A stretch of DNA of 34,342 bases from an uncultured Oscillospiraceae bacterium (GCA_934597125.1 CAKTQM010000017.1:1-34342), one strand, 5' to 3'; numbered from the stretch's first letter, positions 1 to 7,586 are shown. Made by a program: numbers and translations. Notes: generated by a model not told the origin, from the letters alone.

Positions 1-74
1 GGGCGTAGCTCATCTGGTAGAGCGCGACCTTGCCAAGGTCGAGGTAGCGAGTTCGAGCCTCGTCGCCCGCTCCA
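1..74 (+). tRNA. tRNA-Gly (GCC), 5' end cut by window edge
   Basis: The D arm, an anticodon stem around TTGCCAA (anticodon GCC), the T arm with GTTCGAGCC, and an encoded CCA at 72-74 are all readable. The 3' acceptor strand CGCCCGC (64-70) needs 5' GCGGGCG, but the window starts at GGGCG, so two 5' bases are missing. The gene is followed directly by a hairpin terminator. Confidence 0.95.
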
Positions 75-81
75 AGTGAAT

Positions 82-129
82 GAACTCCGTTTTTCGAACA
101 TTTTTGTCGAAAAGCGGAGTTCTTCTTAT
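82..129 (+). terminator. Intrinsic terminator of tRNA-Gly
   Basis: A 16-bp stem pairs 82-97 with 107-122 (one G-T pair) around a 9-base loop. A T-rich tail follows. It lies 7 bases after the tRNA CCA end and probably ends that transcript. Confidence 0.75.
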
Positions 130-172
130 CTGAAAAGCCTTGACTTATTGTGTGGTCGGGTCTGAGAACCCT

Positions 173-256
173 ATGGCAAAAGAATATGAAATCGTAAAAG
201 ACGAAGCTGGTTTTTTCGTGAGCCGGAAGCACAAGAAGGGGAGGCAGCAGAAATGA
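173..256 (+). CDS. Possible 27-aa leader peptide
   Basis: This short frame runs from an ATG at 173 to a TGA at 254-256. It overlaps the ATG of the next gene (253) in an ATGA arrangement, as in translationally coupled pairs. The peptide is charged and ends in a Lys/Arg/Gln-rich tail. No strong ribosome binding site precedes it, and I do not recognise the sequence. It may be a coupled leader, a remnant, or chance. Confidence 0.3.
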   Translation: MAKEYEIVKDEAGFFVSRKHKKGRQQK

Positions 257-975
257 AGACGGCAGAAAATGAAAAGTTTATCCGATGGTGTATTCTTGGC
301 GCGATCGGAGGCATATTGATGGCTGCCGGTGATTGGCTGCTGGGGTGCATACCTCTTCAGGGTACAGACACCGGAATGTTCAACAGAGCCTATTATTTAT
401 CCGGCGCCTATGGATTGTGGAAACCCGTGCTGATTGTTGGGATGGGCGCGATCGGAGGTTTTCTTTATTACTTTATGGTAAAAGCACTGAATGCGGATAT
501 AGACACAAAGCACAAAAAAGCAAAGGCTGTCCATTATCTGTGCGGGATATTTACCATTTCGGTAGCTCTGGCGATCCATCTCTGGTCGACTACCTTGGCA
601 TGGTTTACCACATATCTGGGGCCGCATATCGGAGCAGAGGCCGCGGTCATAGCCGTTACTGCCTATCAGGATGATATGCTCATCGCAATTCTTCCGATGT
701 ATCTTCCGATGGTATTGGTTTTCGGGATCCATTTCGTCATGCTGCTTGCCGGCAAGACCCGTTATCCCCGGTGGATGCTTATTTTTCACCCGGTCACATG
801 GAATCTTCTGCTGGTAGTCATTCCGGATATTGCACAGGCTATGCAGGTACCCGCAGCCACATGGATGTCCGTCATGAGTCAGAGCAGCACGAATAGTTCC
901 ATCGTAATCTGGTGCATATCGGCTGCAATTTATGAAAACAAGCGCCTGTCAAAGAACCGGATACTTGCGGAATGA
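253..975 (+). CDS. Multi-pass membrane protein, unknown function
   Basis: The product is 240 aa with about six hydrophobic segments, roughly at residues 11-30, 57-76, 92-113, 140-164, 174-193 and 215-228. GGGAGG lies about 8 bases before the ATG, supporting this start. No catalytic motif is evident. The early Gly-Asp in the first membrane segment and the length fit the DUF6796-type membrane proteins of Clostridia, but I hold that family name loosely. It is lower in GC than most of the window (40% in the 60 bases 481-540) and is the first gene after tRNA-Gly, so it may be acquired DNA. The facing MATE gene ends 111 bp downstream. Confidence 0.75.
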   Translation: MKTAENEKFIRWCILGAIGGILMAAGDWLLGCIPLQGTDTGMFNRAYYLSGAYGLWKPVLIVGMGAIGGFLYYFMVKALNADIDTKHKKAKAVHYLCGIFTISVALAIHLWSTTLAWFTTYLGPHIGAEAAVIAVTAYQDDMLIAILPMYLPMVLVFGIHFVMLLAGKTRYPRWMLIFHPVTWNLLLVVIPDIAQAMQVPAATWMSVMSQSSTNSSIVIWCISAAIYENKRLSKNRILAE

Positions 976-1086
976 CAATCCGGTATCCTGAGAAGGCTTG
1001 TAGCCGAGCTAAATACCCCGGCGAAGTATAGCGGCTCAAATGTAATGTTTCCATTCAGAGCTTATCATAATGACGCCGTTTTTCAT

Positions 1087-2505
1087 TTAGTCTTTCTCTC
1101 TCAAAGTGCTTGCACTGGTATCGGAAAGCTCCCGGCAGGTCTGTCGAATGAAGAAAATCGCGATGATGAACGTCAGCAGATCAGCTGCCGGGAACGACCA
1201 CAAAAGACCATCCAGCCCGAAGAAAATTGGCAGGATAACCGGCAGCGACACGCCGAAAATGATCTCGCGGGTCATGGAGACGGCAGTGGAGGCAAAGGCC
1301 TTGCCCAGCGCCTGCAAGTAGATAAAGGTGCCTTTGTTCAAAGTCGCCAACGGCATCAGGCACAGGTAGGTGCGGAAGCATTTCACGGTAAAATCCGCAT
1401 AGTAGGCGCTCTCGTTGGCTGCACCGAACAGCATGGCGATTTGCAGCGGGAATCCCTCTACGATCACCAGCGCGGCAGCGCCGACAATAAACTCCGCCAG
1501 CAGCAGGCGGAAAAACAGCGCCTTGGCACGCTCCTTTTTCTTTGCGCCGATGTTATATCCAGCGATCGGGATACACCCGGCCGCCATACCAATGGCGATA
1601 GATATGGCAATCTGGAAGAACTTCATAACAATTCCCAGCACGGCGAGAGGGATCTGTGCATATTCCGGCTGCCCGAAAACGGGGTCTCTCGCACCGTATT
1701 TCATGCACATATTCTGCACCGCCGCCATCGAGACGACCAAAGAAATCTGCGCGAGAAAGCTGGTAAGACCCAACACGAGGAACTTCGGGATCAGCTTCCC
1801 ATCCAGCCGGAAGCTGCCCTTTTCCAACTTAACCACCTTCATATGCCGCAGATACCAGATGGAGAGTACTGCTGTGAGGATCTGGCCGATGACCGTAGCC
1901 ACCGCCGCGCCCATCATGCCCCAGTGGAAGCCATAAATGAAAACGGGGTCGAGAATCACATTGGCGATGGCGCCGGAGACCGTGGCGATCATGGCAAATT
2001 TCGGGCTGCCGTCGCTGCGGATCACCGGGTTCATGGCCTGCCCGAACATATAGAACGGAATGCCCAGTGTGATATAGAAGAAGTATTCCTTTGCAAACAC
2101 ATGAGTCTCCTCGTTGACCGTGCCGCCGAACAGGGTAAGAATCGGTTCGCTGAAGATCAGATAGACCGCTGTCAGCACGAGGCTGCTGATGACGCAGAGG
2201 ACAACGGCGTTGCCGACGGACTTGTGAGCATCCTCGCGGGCGTTGCGTCCCAGCGCGATACTCACAAACGCGCAGCAACCGTCGCCGATAAACACGGCAA
2301 TACCCAGTGCCACCACCGTCAGCGGAAATACAACAGTATTGGCCGCGTTGCCGTAAGAACCGAGGTAGCTGGCGTTGGCAATAAAAATCTGATCCACGAT
2401 GTTATAGAGCGCACCTACCAATAGCGAGATAATACAGGGGACAGCGTACCGCCCCATGAGCCTGCCGATACGCTCCGTCCCCAAAAACTGATTTCCGGTA
2501 TCCAT
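1087..2505 (-). CDS. MATE family efflux transporter (left copy)
   Basis: This 472-aa membrane protein belongs to the multidrug and toxin extrusion family: cation-coupled export of organic cations and drugs across the cytoplasmic membrane. It has about 12 hydrophobic helices in two related halves. Typical features are the N-terminal sequence ending in YAVPCIISLLVGALYNIVDQ, the first-half PVIRSDGSPKFAM segment and a second-half GYNIGAKKKERAK loop. The frame stays open upstream to 2670, but I chose the ATG at 2505 because AGGAAAGGTGA precedes it at good spacing and family homology begins there. A long structured leader and a near-consensus promoter precede it, so expression is probably controlled after initiation. 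It is divergent from the DUF2798 gene. Substrate unknown. Confidence 0.93.
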   Translation of the reverse strand: MDTGNQFLGTERIGRLMGRYAVPCIISLLVGALYNIVDQIFIANASYLGSYGNAANTVVFPLTVVALGIAVFIGDGCCAFVSIALGRNAREDAHKSVGNAVVLCVISSLVLTAVYLIFSEPILTLFGGTVNEETHVFAKEYFFYITLGIPFYMFGQAMNPVIRSDGSPKFAMIATVSGAIANVILDPVFIYGFHWGMMGAAVATVIGQILTAVLSIWYLRHMKVVKLEKGSFRLDGKLIPKFLVLGLTSFLAQISLVVSMAAVQNMCMKYGARDPVFGQPEYAQIPLAVLGIVMKFFQIAISIAIGMAAGCIPIAGYNIGAKKKERAKALFFRLLLAEFIVGAAALVIVEGFPLQIAMLFGAANESAYYADFTVKCFRTYLCLMPLATLNKGTFIYLQALGKAFASTAVSMTREIIFGVSLPVILPIFFGLDGLLWSFPAADLLTFIIAIFFIRQTCRELSDTSASTLREKD

Positions 2506-2666
2506 AAGAATCACCTTTCCTTTCAAAAATAAGAAATGCGCAAGTCCATCAAAATCTGGACTTACGCATTTCTGCCACACGATCTGTTTATGGAATTTTA
2601 CCCATTTCCGCAAAAAGACGTGCGGCGTTTCTGCAACCGGATTTACGCAGAAACGCCACACGCTGT
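2506..2666 (-). promoter_or_regulatory. Structured leader of MATE gene, candidate attenuator
   Basis: Between promoter and start codon the minus-strand transcript can form two hairpins. The first pairs 2647-2657 with 2624-2634 (11 bp, perfect). The second pairs 2557-2573 with 2532-2548 (16 bp plus one C/A mismatch) and is followed by TATTTTTG, like an intrinsic terminator, just before the ribosome binding site. The 5' arm of hairpin 1 (GGCGTTTCTGC) can also pair with GCAGAAATGC in the 5' arm of the terminator hairpin, giving an exclusive antiterminator. It matches no riboswitch class I know. It could instead be a dispersed palindromic repeat. Confidence 0.6.
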
Positions 2667-2672
2667 ACATCT

Positions 2673-2701
2673 ATTATAACGAATTCAGCTGAAAATTTCA
2701 A
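2673..2701 (-). promoter_or_regulatory. Sigma-A-type promoter of MATE gene
   Basis: On the minus strand, TTGAAA (2696-2701) and TATAAT (2673-2678) are separated by 17 bases. The predicted start is near 2666, at the edge of the structured leader. Confidence 0.8.
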
Positions 2702-2723
2702 ATGTTTTTTCTGTAAAAAACAC

Positions 2724-2753
2724 TTGAAATGGGGCGGATATTTCAGTTATAAT
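2724..2753 (+). promoter_or_regulatory. Sigma-A-type promoter of DUF2798 gene
   Basis: TTGAAA (2724-2729) and TATAAT (2748-2753) are separated by 18 bases, pointing rightward. Its -35 lies 22 bp from the leftward MATE -35, so the two transcription units form a divergent pair. Confidence 0.75.
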
Positions 2754-2814
2754 ACGCATCGTGCGCAGCAGTCCTATGCCTGCTGCCATAAACAAGCCCC
2801 ATATCGTGTATGAC

Positions 2815-2864
2815 AATAAATGTCACTCTGCCAATGTCGGACGGCGGAGGGGCATTTATTTTTT
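2815..2864 (+). terminator. Terminator-like hairpin in DUF2798 leader
   Basis: The outer stem AATAAATG (2815-2822) pairs with CATTTATT (2853-2860). The inner stem CTCTGCC (2826-2832) pairs with GGCGGAG (2843-2849). A T run follows (2859-2864). It lies about 60 bp after the promoter and 65 bp before the start codon, with no gene upstream on this strand. A separate hairpin (2765-2771 with 2780-2786) precedes it. This suggests premature termination control. Confidence 0.55.
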
Positions 2865-2928
2865 GCGGTAAGGGTAGGAAAACACGGCATGATCCAGATA
2901 AGAATATCACAAACATGAGGGCTTCCCT

Positions 2929-3444
2929 ATGCCAAAGACAAAATTTGAATCTGTTATTTTCACCGCTATTACCGCATGGCTCATGGTGTATATCATGACG
3001 CTCTATAATACGGTACTGGTTTCCGGTACCTTTATGAACGCAACGTTTCTGACCGCGTTAAAGGAAATGTGGCTGGAATTTGTCATCATTTTTCTGTGCG
3101 CCTATTTCATCTCCAGCCACCTTGCCAAGCATTTCGCTTTCCGTGTAGTGAAGCCCGGCGACCGTCCCATTTTCATGATTCTGGCTATTCAAATCTTCAC
3201 AGTCATCTCTCAGGTGGCGCCGGCCAGTATTCTTGGCGTCTGGCACGGTTACGGCTTCACCAGCCAGTTTGTTCCCAACTACCTGTCCGTCTACTGCCGA
3301 AATTTCATCCTGGCATTGCCCGTGCAGCTGCTTCTGGTGGGGCCCATCGCCAGAGCGCTGTTTCGCCTGATGTTCCGCCGTGTCAACGGGACGGAGGAAA
3401 AGAAGATCGAAAGAGAACTGCGGAAAGAGGGCTTTGCGAAATAA
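2929..3444 (+). CDS. DUF2798 family membrane protein
   Basis: The 171-aa protein has four hydrophobic segments in two similar halves, each with two helices (about residues 9-31 and 47-67, then 82-105 and 121-145). This is the tandem arrangement of DUF2798 proteins. The first half has a short FESVIFTAITAWLMVYIMT stretch and a Lys/Arg-rich tail lies in the cytoplasm. A GAGGG site 8 bases before the ATG supports the start. The molecular role of the family is not established. Divergence from a MATE transporter, each with a leader terminator, suggests shared induction by a toxic compound or ion; this is inference. Confidence 0.8.
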   Translation: MPKTKFESVIFTAITAWLMVYIMTLYNTVLVSGTFMNATFLTALKEMWLEFVIIFLCAYFISSHLAKHFAFRVVKPGDRPIFMILAIQIFTVISQVAPASILGVWHGYGFTSQFVPNYLSVYCRNFILALPVQLLLVGPIARALFRLMFRRVNGTEEKKIERELRKEGFAK

Positions 3445-3476
3445 GCGCCCGCCCATACCACGTCCGATCCAGTGTG

Positions 3477-3614
3477 TCATCCTGGAAACGCCGCGTCGCC
3501 GATTCTTTCCACCGAAGCCGGAATGACAATAGAAGCAAGCAAACTGCACCCGCTAAATGCGCTACGTCCGATTCCCTCTACCGAGTCCGGTATTATAACC
3601 GTGGCAAGCGAACG
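3477..3614 (-). pseudogene. Remnant of BspA-type leucine-rich repeat gene
   Basis: On the minus strand this stretch encodes two successive 23-residue repeats of the BspA/LRR_5 type: LATVIIPDSVEGIGRSAFSG, then LASIVIPASVERIGDAAFPG. The frame ends in TGA exactly where the repeat normally has a Cys codon (TGC). There is no signal peptide, start or further repeat on either side, so about 45 codons of a once much larger surface protein remain. It sits between the DUF2798 gene and the pilus locus, in line with DNA turnover here. Confidence 0.7.
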
Positions 3615-3634
3615 GCACTTCCAATCTGTACAGC

Positions 3635-3672
3635 AAACCCCATGCCGTCCCCTTTCGGGCGGCATGGGGTTT
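3635..3672. terminator. Palindromic terminator at end of pilus operon
   Basis: A perfect 13-bp stem pairs 3635-3647 with 3660-3672 around a 12-base loop, with A/T triplets at the base of the stem. It overlaps the stop codon of the last pilus gene (minus strand). Neither side has a long T run, so termination strength is uncertain. Confidence 0.55.
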
Positions 3673-4252
3673 ATCCCTGCCTGTTTTCTTCCGCCGCGCG
3701 GCACCGCACCGTCACGCGGTTCTGCCCGCCGTAGGTGCAGGTGAACAGCGTCAGCTCCCAGCCGCTGTCGGTCATCTCCGCCACGCTTTCCGGCGCCAGC
3801 GTCTCGATCCGCTCCACCGTGTAGCAGTGGAGCGCTCCCGCACCGTCGGTCAGATACACCGCGTCGCCCTGCCGCAGGCGGCTCAGGCCGCCGAAATGGG
3901 CGGCATAGTTGTGGGCGCCGATAACCAGCCCACCCTCCAGCGAACCGGCATAGCGGGCGGGAGCCGTCTTCAGCCCCTCCATATCCCGCTCCATCCGCAC
4001 CAGAAGCTCCACCCCGATGGCAGGCAGAGACAGAAAGCCGAGATACCGCTCGCCCTCCACCTGTATGCCGCCGTCGTCATCCGCTTCCTGACGGTCACTG
4101 ACGATGGTCTCCGCCATTCGGGTCAGCGTCCTCTGAGCCGCGGCTGCCGCGTTTTCCGCCTGTCTGCGGTTATGCAGTGCCAACAGCGCTGCGCTCAGGA
4201 TACACAGTACCCCCAGCGCCATGCAGACCCAGCCAAGTCTCCGCTTACGCAT
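3671..4252 (-). CDS. Second sortase of pilus locus
   Basis: This 193-aa protein has an N-terminal membrane anchor (about residues 7-26) and a sortase catalytic domain. Expected catalytic residues are His114 in GAHNYA, Cys172 in LFTCTY and an Arg at 179 or 183 in NRVTVR. It lacks the lid and the C-terminal membrane helix of the class C enzyme two genes upstream, so it is a different class (class D-like or housekeeping-like). Its probable role is to join LPXTG proteins, including the finished pilus, to the cell wall; this comes from the location. The gene overlaps the preceding pilin gene by 8 bases and ends the operon in a palindromic terminator. Confidence 0.85.
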   Translation of the reverse strand: MRKRRLGWVCMALGVLCILSAALLALHNRRQAENAAAAAQRTLTRMAETIVSDRQEADDDGGIQVEGERYLGFLSLPAIGVELLVRMERDMEGLKTAPARYAGSLEGGLVIGAHNYAAHFGGLSRLRQGDAVYLTDGAGALHCYTVERIETLAPESVAEMTDSGWELTLFTCTYGGQNRVTVRCRAAEENRQG

Positions 4253-5000
4253 GCGCTTTCCTCCGTGTCAGCCGCGTTCCCAGCGCCAGCAGCCCCATAC
4301 CCGTGACCGTCAGCACCGGCACAGGCCAGCGCAGCTGCCCCGTCTGGGGCAGGCGATTCTCCGGCGTCTCCGGCCGCTCCGGCTGTGGCATGTCAGGCGT
4401 CGGCCTGTCCGGTACGGAGGGCTTTTGCGCGCCGTCAAAGGCCACCTTGGGCTGCGCCACGGCGGCGCTGTTCCACGCCTCATCCTCCAGCGCAGGCACC
4501 GCCGCCAGAAAGGCGGTAAAGGTATACCTCCCCGCCGCCGTCTGCAGCGGGGAAAGCTCCACCAGATACAGCCCCGCCTCCAGAGACGAAAATGCCGCCG
4601 TGCCGCGGCTGTCGGTAACCTGCTCCGCCCGGGGAGGCAGCGAGTGCTGCTCTGCCCAGGCGCTCAGCTCCGTGGCCGCCGCCAGCCATTGTCCGCCGCT
4701 GTCCAGTCCTGTCAGCATCACGCCGCTGCCCATAAATTCCGCCGTCAGCGTATAGGCGGCGCGCTCGTCCACCGCGGCCACGCGGAAGATCCGCGCTGCC
4801 GCGCCGGACAGCGCCCTGTCCTCATACCGGCACTCCAGCCGCAGCGAACACACCGCCGCCGGATCCAGCAGCGGCGTGCCCCACGCCGTGCGCACCAGCG
4901 CCGCCGTCAGCAGCATCGCCAACACCAGCGTCAGTACGCTATTTCGTTGGAAAACTCCGTGTCTCATTCCAATATGCCTTCCGTACAAAAGCCGCGTCAT
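4245..5000 (-). CDS. Small LPXTG pilin, probable basal or minor subunit
   Basis: The 251-aa product has a hydrophobic signal segment (about residues 20-40), a single Ig-like region with SpaA-like strands (RGTAAFSSLEAGLYLVEL near 132-149), a Pro-rich stalk (about 184-216) and the sorting signal LPQTG at 217-221. A membrane segment and RRK tail follow. I start it at the ATG at 5000, whose ATGA overlaps the sortase C stop; the frame stays open upstream only as a shadow of that gene. Short length, Pro-rich tail and single domain resemble basal anchor pilins. The second sortase follows directly. No clear E-box is present, so I infer anchoring rather than polymerising function. Confidence 0.82.
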   Translation of the reverse strand: MTRLLYGRHIGMRHGVFQRNSVLTLVLAMLLTAALVRTAWGTPLLDPAAVCSLRLECRYEDRALSGAAARIFRVAAVDERAAYTLTAEFMGSGVMLTGLDSGGQWLAAATELSAWAEQHSLPPRAEQVTDSRGTAAFSSLEAGLYLVELSPLQTAAGRYTFTAFLAAVPALEDEAWNSAAVAQPKVAFDGAQKPSVPDRPTPDMPQPERPETPENRLPQTGQLRWPVPVLTVTGMGLLALGTRLTRRKAHA

Positions 5001-5833
5001 TCCCTGTCCTTCCGTTTCCGCGCCGCCGCGATGATGAGCACCGCCAGCATCGCGCCGCCTGCCGCCAGCGCAGCCTTGCCCCGCCAACCGAAGCTGTGGG
5101 CCATCTGCTGTACCGGCGTGATCACCGGCGTCTCCTCCGGCACATAGGGCACCCGATGCCCCCGCACCAGCAGCCGGTGGGTATTCACGCCGTAGGGCGT
5201 ACACGTCACCAGCGTTACATAGTCCGCTTCGTTCTCCGGCAGCAGATCCGCCACTTCCGTAGGCTCCACCACCGCAATGCGATCCACCTCATAGGCCAGC
5301 GTCTCATCCAGCACATGCAGGTAAAACCGGTCGCCGCCGACAAGCCGATCCAGATCGGTAAACAGCAGCGCCGTGGGCAGCCCCCGATGGCCGGAAAGCA
5401 CGCAGTGACTGCCCGCTCCTCCCACCGGCAGCGAGGTACCCGCCAGATGGCCGATGCCCCGCTGCAGGGCGTCCTCGCCGGTGCCGTGGTAAACGGGCAG
5501 GCGCACGCCGATCTTGGGAATCTCGATATACCCCATCACGCCGCTGCCGTCCGGATCCAGCAGCGACCAGTAGGGGTCGTCCTGCCCGATCCGGCCTTCA
5601 ATAAACGCATCGTGAAACGTGCTGTCCAGCCCCGCGTTATACTCCCGCGCCGCCTGCCACAGGGCGGAGTGATCCTCCTTCGTCAGCTGTGCCACCGTCT
5701 CCACGTAGGTGCCGATCATAGACTCCTGCCGCCGCTGGTTCCACAAATCGCTGAACGAGGGATACAGCAGCACGGCGAAGCCCACCAGAAACAGCAGCAC
5801 GGGTAAAACGACGCCTGTCAGTTTTTTCTTCAT
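4997..5833 (-). CDS. Class C pilus-polymerising sortase
   Basis: This 278-aa transpeptidase has membrane segments at both ends (about residues 7-24 and 252-270), as class C sortases do. The lid motif DDPYW is at 85-89. The catalytic residues are His149 (LSGHRG), Cys211 (LVTCTPYGVNTHR) and Arg220. It joins the LPXTG threonine of one pilin to a lysine of the next. I start it at the ATG at 5833, preceded by GGGAGG, rather than an upstream TTG at 5908 whose extra 25 residues are not sortase-like. A 13-bp hairpin separates it from the major pilin gene. The stop overlaps the next pilin start. Confidence 0.93.
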   Translation of the reverse strand: MKKKLTGVVLPVLLFLVGFAVLLYPSFSDLWNQRRQESMIGTYVETVAQLTKEDHSALWQAAREYNAGLDSTFHDAFIEGRIGQDDPYWSLLDPDGSGVMGYIEIPKIGVRLPVYHGTGEDALQRGIGHLAGTSLPVGGAGSHCVLSGHRGLPTALLFTDLDRLVGGDRFYLHVLDETLAYEVDRIAVVEPTEVADLLPENEADYVTLVTCTPYGVNTHRLLVRGHRVPYVPEETPVITPVQQMAHSFGWRGKAALAAGGAMLAVLIIAAARKRKDRE

Positions 5834-5861
5834 ACCGCGCCTCCCGCCGCCCTGCTTCCCT

Positions 5862-5891
5862 CCGGCGGGAGAGAAGCGTCTCTCCCGCCGG
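5862..5891 (-). promoter_or_regulatory. Intercistronic hairpin between pilin and sortase C genes
   Basis: A perfect 13-bp GC-rich stem pairs 5862-5874 with 5879-5891 around a 4-base loop. It lies in the 78-bp gap between the major pilin stop and the sortase C start. There is no T run after it. It may protect the upstream pilin message or partly stop transcription, giving much pilin and little sortase. Confidence 0.6.
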
Positions 5892-5911
5892 TCATTGTCC
5901 TGTGTCAAGTT

Positions 5912-7558
5912 TTAGCGTTCCTTGTTCTTGCGCCGCAGCACCAGAAAGGCCGCCGCCACCATGATGGCGATACCCGCCACGGTAAACGCCACCGTACCCA
6001 CACCGCCAGTGCTGGGCAGCACAGGGGTGGTGCTGTTTTTCAGTTTCACATGATATTCGAAAGCGTTCGGTTCACCAACGCCTCGGGTCAGAATCAACCC
6101 TGCATCTGTCTCCTCATTCACGGCCTCAAAGGTGCTTTGACCGCCGCCCACCAGATTGCCGGTGTGCTTATCCTCATCGGACACTTCCGACACCAGCGTC
6201 AGCTTAAACATGCCGGCAGGGGAAAAATAGCCGGTAGGAACAGTGGACTCCTCAAGGTACCACTCTCCGATACCCAGGCCACGAATCACAAAGTCCGCGG
6301 GGATCTCATCAACCACACCCTCATCTCCGGCCCTTGCCACACAGTAGTCACCGCTCGTCTCCAAAGCGACAAACTGCAGCGGCTGCTGCTTTTTCTCATC
6401 TTTATAGACCTTAAACTTCGCGCCGGTCAAAGGTGTATTGATATCCCCCGCCTTTTTCTCTAATCTCAGCGCATAATTGTACACCGTCGTCGTCTGCGGA
6501 TCGGTAGTCTGTGTCAGTGCGCTGGTGGCATCTGCAAAGGTCAGTGTGGCGGTATTGACCGCCTTGTGGGCAGTAAGCGCTGCAGGCGTTACCTCCGCCT
6601 CATAATACAGCCACACCTGTTTGGCTGTCTCTATCGGCATCAGCGCAGTATAGTTCAGCACAAAGTGCAGCGTACCATCTTCATCCGTCCCGGTAGGTTC
6701 CGCCACAGCCTCCTCGATCAGCGCATTCTCATTAGGTTCGGCGCCAGTAATTTCCTGCTCATATACCTTGGCAGAACCGTCCACATAAGACAGGCCCTTC
6801 ATCTTGTCATTTACCGTCAGCTTTAACGCACTGACAGAAGTATACTTGGGCAGGTCAATGCGGACATAGTATTTGGCGATCTCGCCCACGCCCACATCAG
6901 CGGTTTCTCCCCACTGCTCATCTCTCACGCACCACACCCGCTTGATCATACTGGGGCCATCCACGCTTTTTGCGTTGACCGCAATCTTGTTGTCCTCCCG
7001 CACCTCCTGGCCGGCGCCGCCGCCGGCATACACGATCAGTTTGCCGGCATTCACACGTACAAACACCGTAATGGGCTGATAGATCTTGTTGTTGACCGTG
7101 GTGGTCGTCGGCACGATCAGATAGTAGCCAGGCTCCAGCTCCACATCCGCAGAAGTTCCGTCTACTGTGACTTTTTTGTACTCCTTGTCCGGCAGAGAAT
7201 ACCCGCTGTCTGCTGTATTGCACCGGCCGACAAAGTCCTCGATCAACTTGGTCACATTGGCAGATTGACCAGCAAAATAACTGCCGATATCGCCCTGATA
7301 GTCAGCGCCCGCCTTTTCTTTCAGGAACTTCTCAAAATTCTCCTCATATTCATAGTTCGTATACTTGTCAATGTACTTCACCAACTGATACACCACCGCC
7401 GTGTCGCCGTTGTTCACGTCGTTGATGGTGATGGTGGCCGTTTCCATGTCCTCCGTCGTCGGGGCAGCCGCTTCCGTCGCCCAGGCGCTTGCCCCCAGGG
7501 ACAATGTCAGCACCAAAGCCAGTGCCAGCGCTGTCAATCGCTTCGTCAATTGTCTCAT
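5912..7558 (-). CDS. Major pilin (isopeptide-forming backbone subunit)
   Basis: The 548-aa precursor has a signal peptide (about residues 1-27, cleavage after AWA), an N-terminal pilin domain (about 40-180), a middle isopeptide-type domain (about 200-360) and a C-terminal SpaA/Cna-B domain (about 362-482). The latter has an E-box, WYLEESTVPTGY near 433-444. The sorting signal LPSTG is at 514-518, followed by a membrane helix and RRKNKER. Lysines near 188-206 are candidates for sortase linkage. AAAGGAG lies just before the ATG at 7558; the longer open frame upstream is not pilin-like. It lies between the tip adhesin and sortase C, as expected for the polymer-forming subunit. Confidence 0.93.
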   Translation of the reverse strand: MRQLTKRLTALALALVLTLSLGASAWATEAAAPTTEDMETATITINDVNNGDTAVVYQLVKYIDKYTNYEYEENFEKFLKEKAGADYQGDIGSYFAGQSANVTKLIEDFVGRCNTADSGYSLPDKEYKKVTVDGTSADVELEPGYYLIVPTTTTVNNKIYQPITVFVRVNAGKLIVYAGGGAGQEVREDNKIAVNAKSVDGPSMIKRVWCVRDEQWGETADVGVGEIAKYYVRIDLPKYTSVSALKLTVNDKMKGLSYVDGSAKVYEQEITGAEPNENALIEEAVAEPTGTDEDGTLHFVLNYTALMPIETAKQVWLYYEAEVTPAALTAHKAVNTATLTFADATSALTQTTDPQTTTVYNYALRLEKKAGDINTPLTGAKFKVYKDEKKQQPLQFVALETSGDYCVARAGDEGVVDEIPADFVIRGLGIGEWYLEESTVPTGYFSPAGMFKLTLVSEVSDEDKHTGNLVGGGQSTFEAVNEETDAGLILTRGVGEPNAFEYHVKLKNSTTPVLPSTGGVGTVAFTVAGIAIMVAAAFLVLRRKNKER

Positions 7559-7586
7559 ACGCTTCTCCTTTAATGAAAATATCTCT

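Noticed and set aside
2810..2998. A 62-codon plus-strand frame before the DUF2798 gene
   Set aside because: It runs through the terminator-like hairpin and far into the next gene, has no ribosome binding site, and the peptide resembles nothing known.
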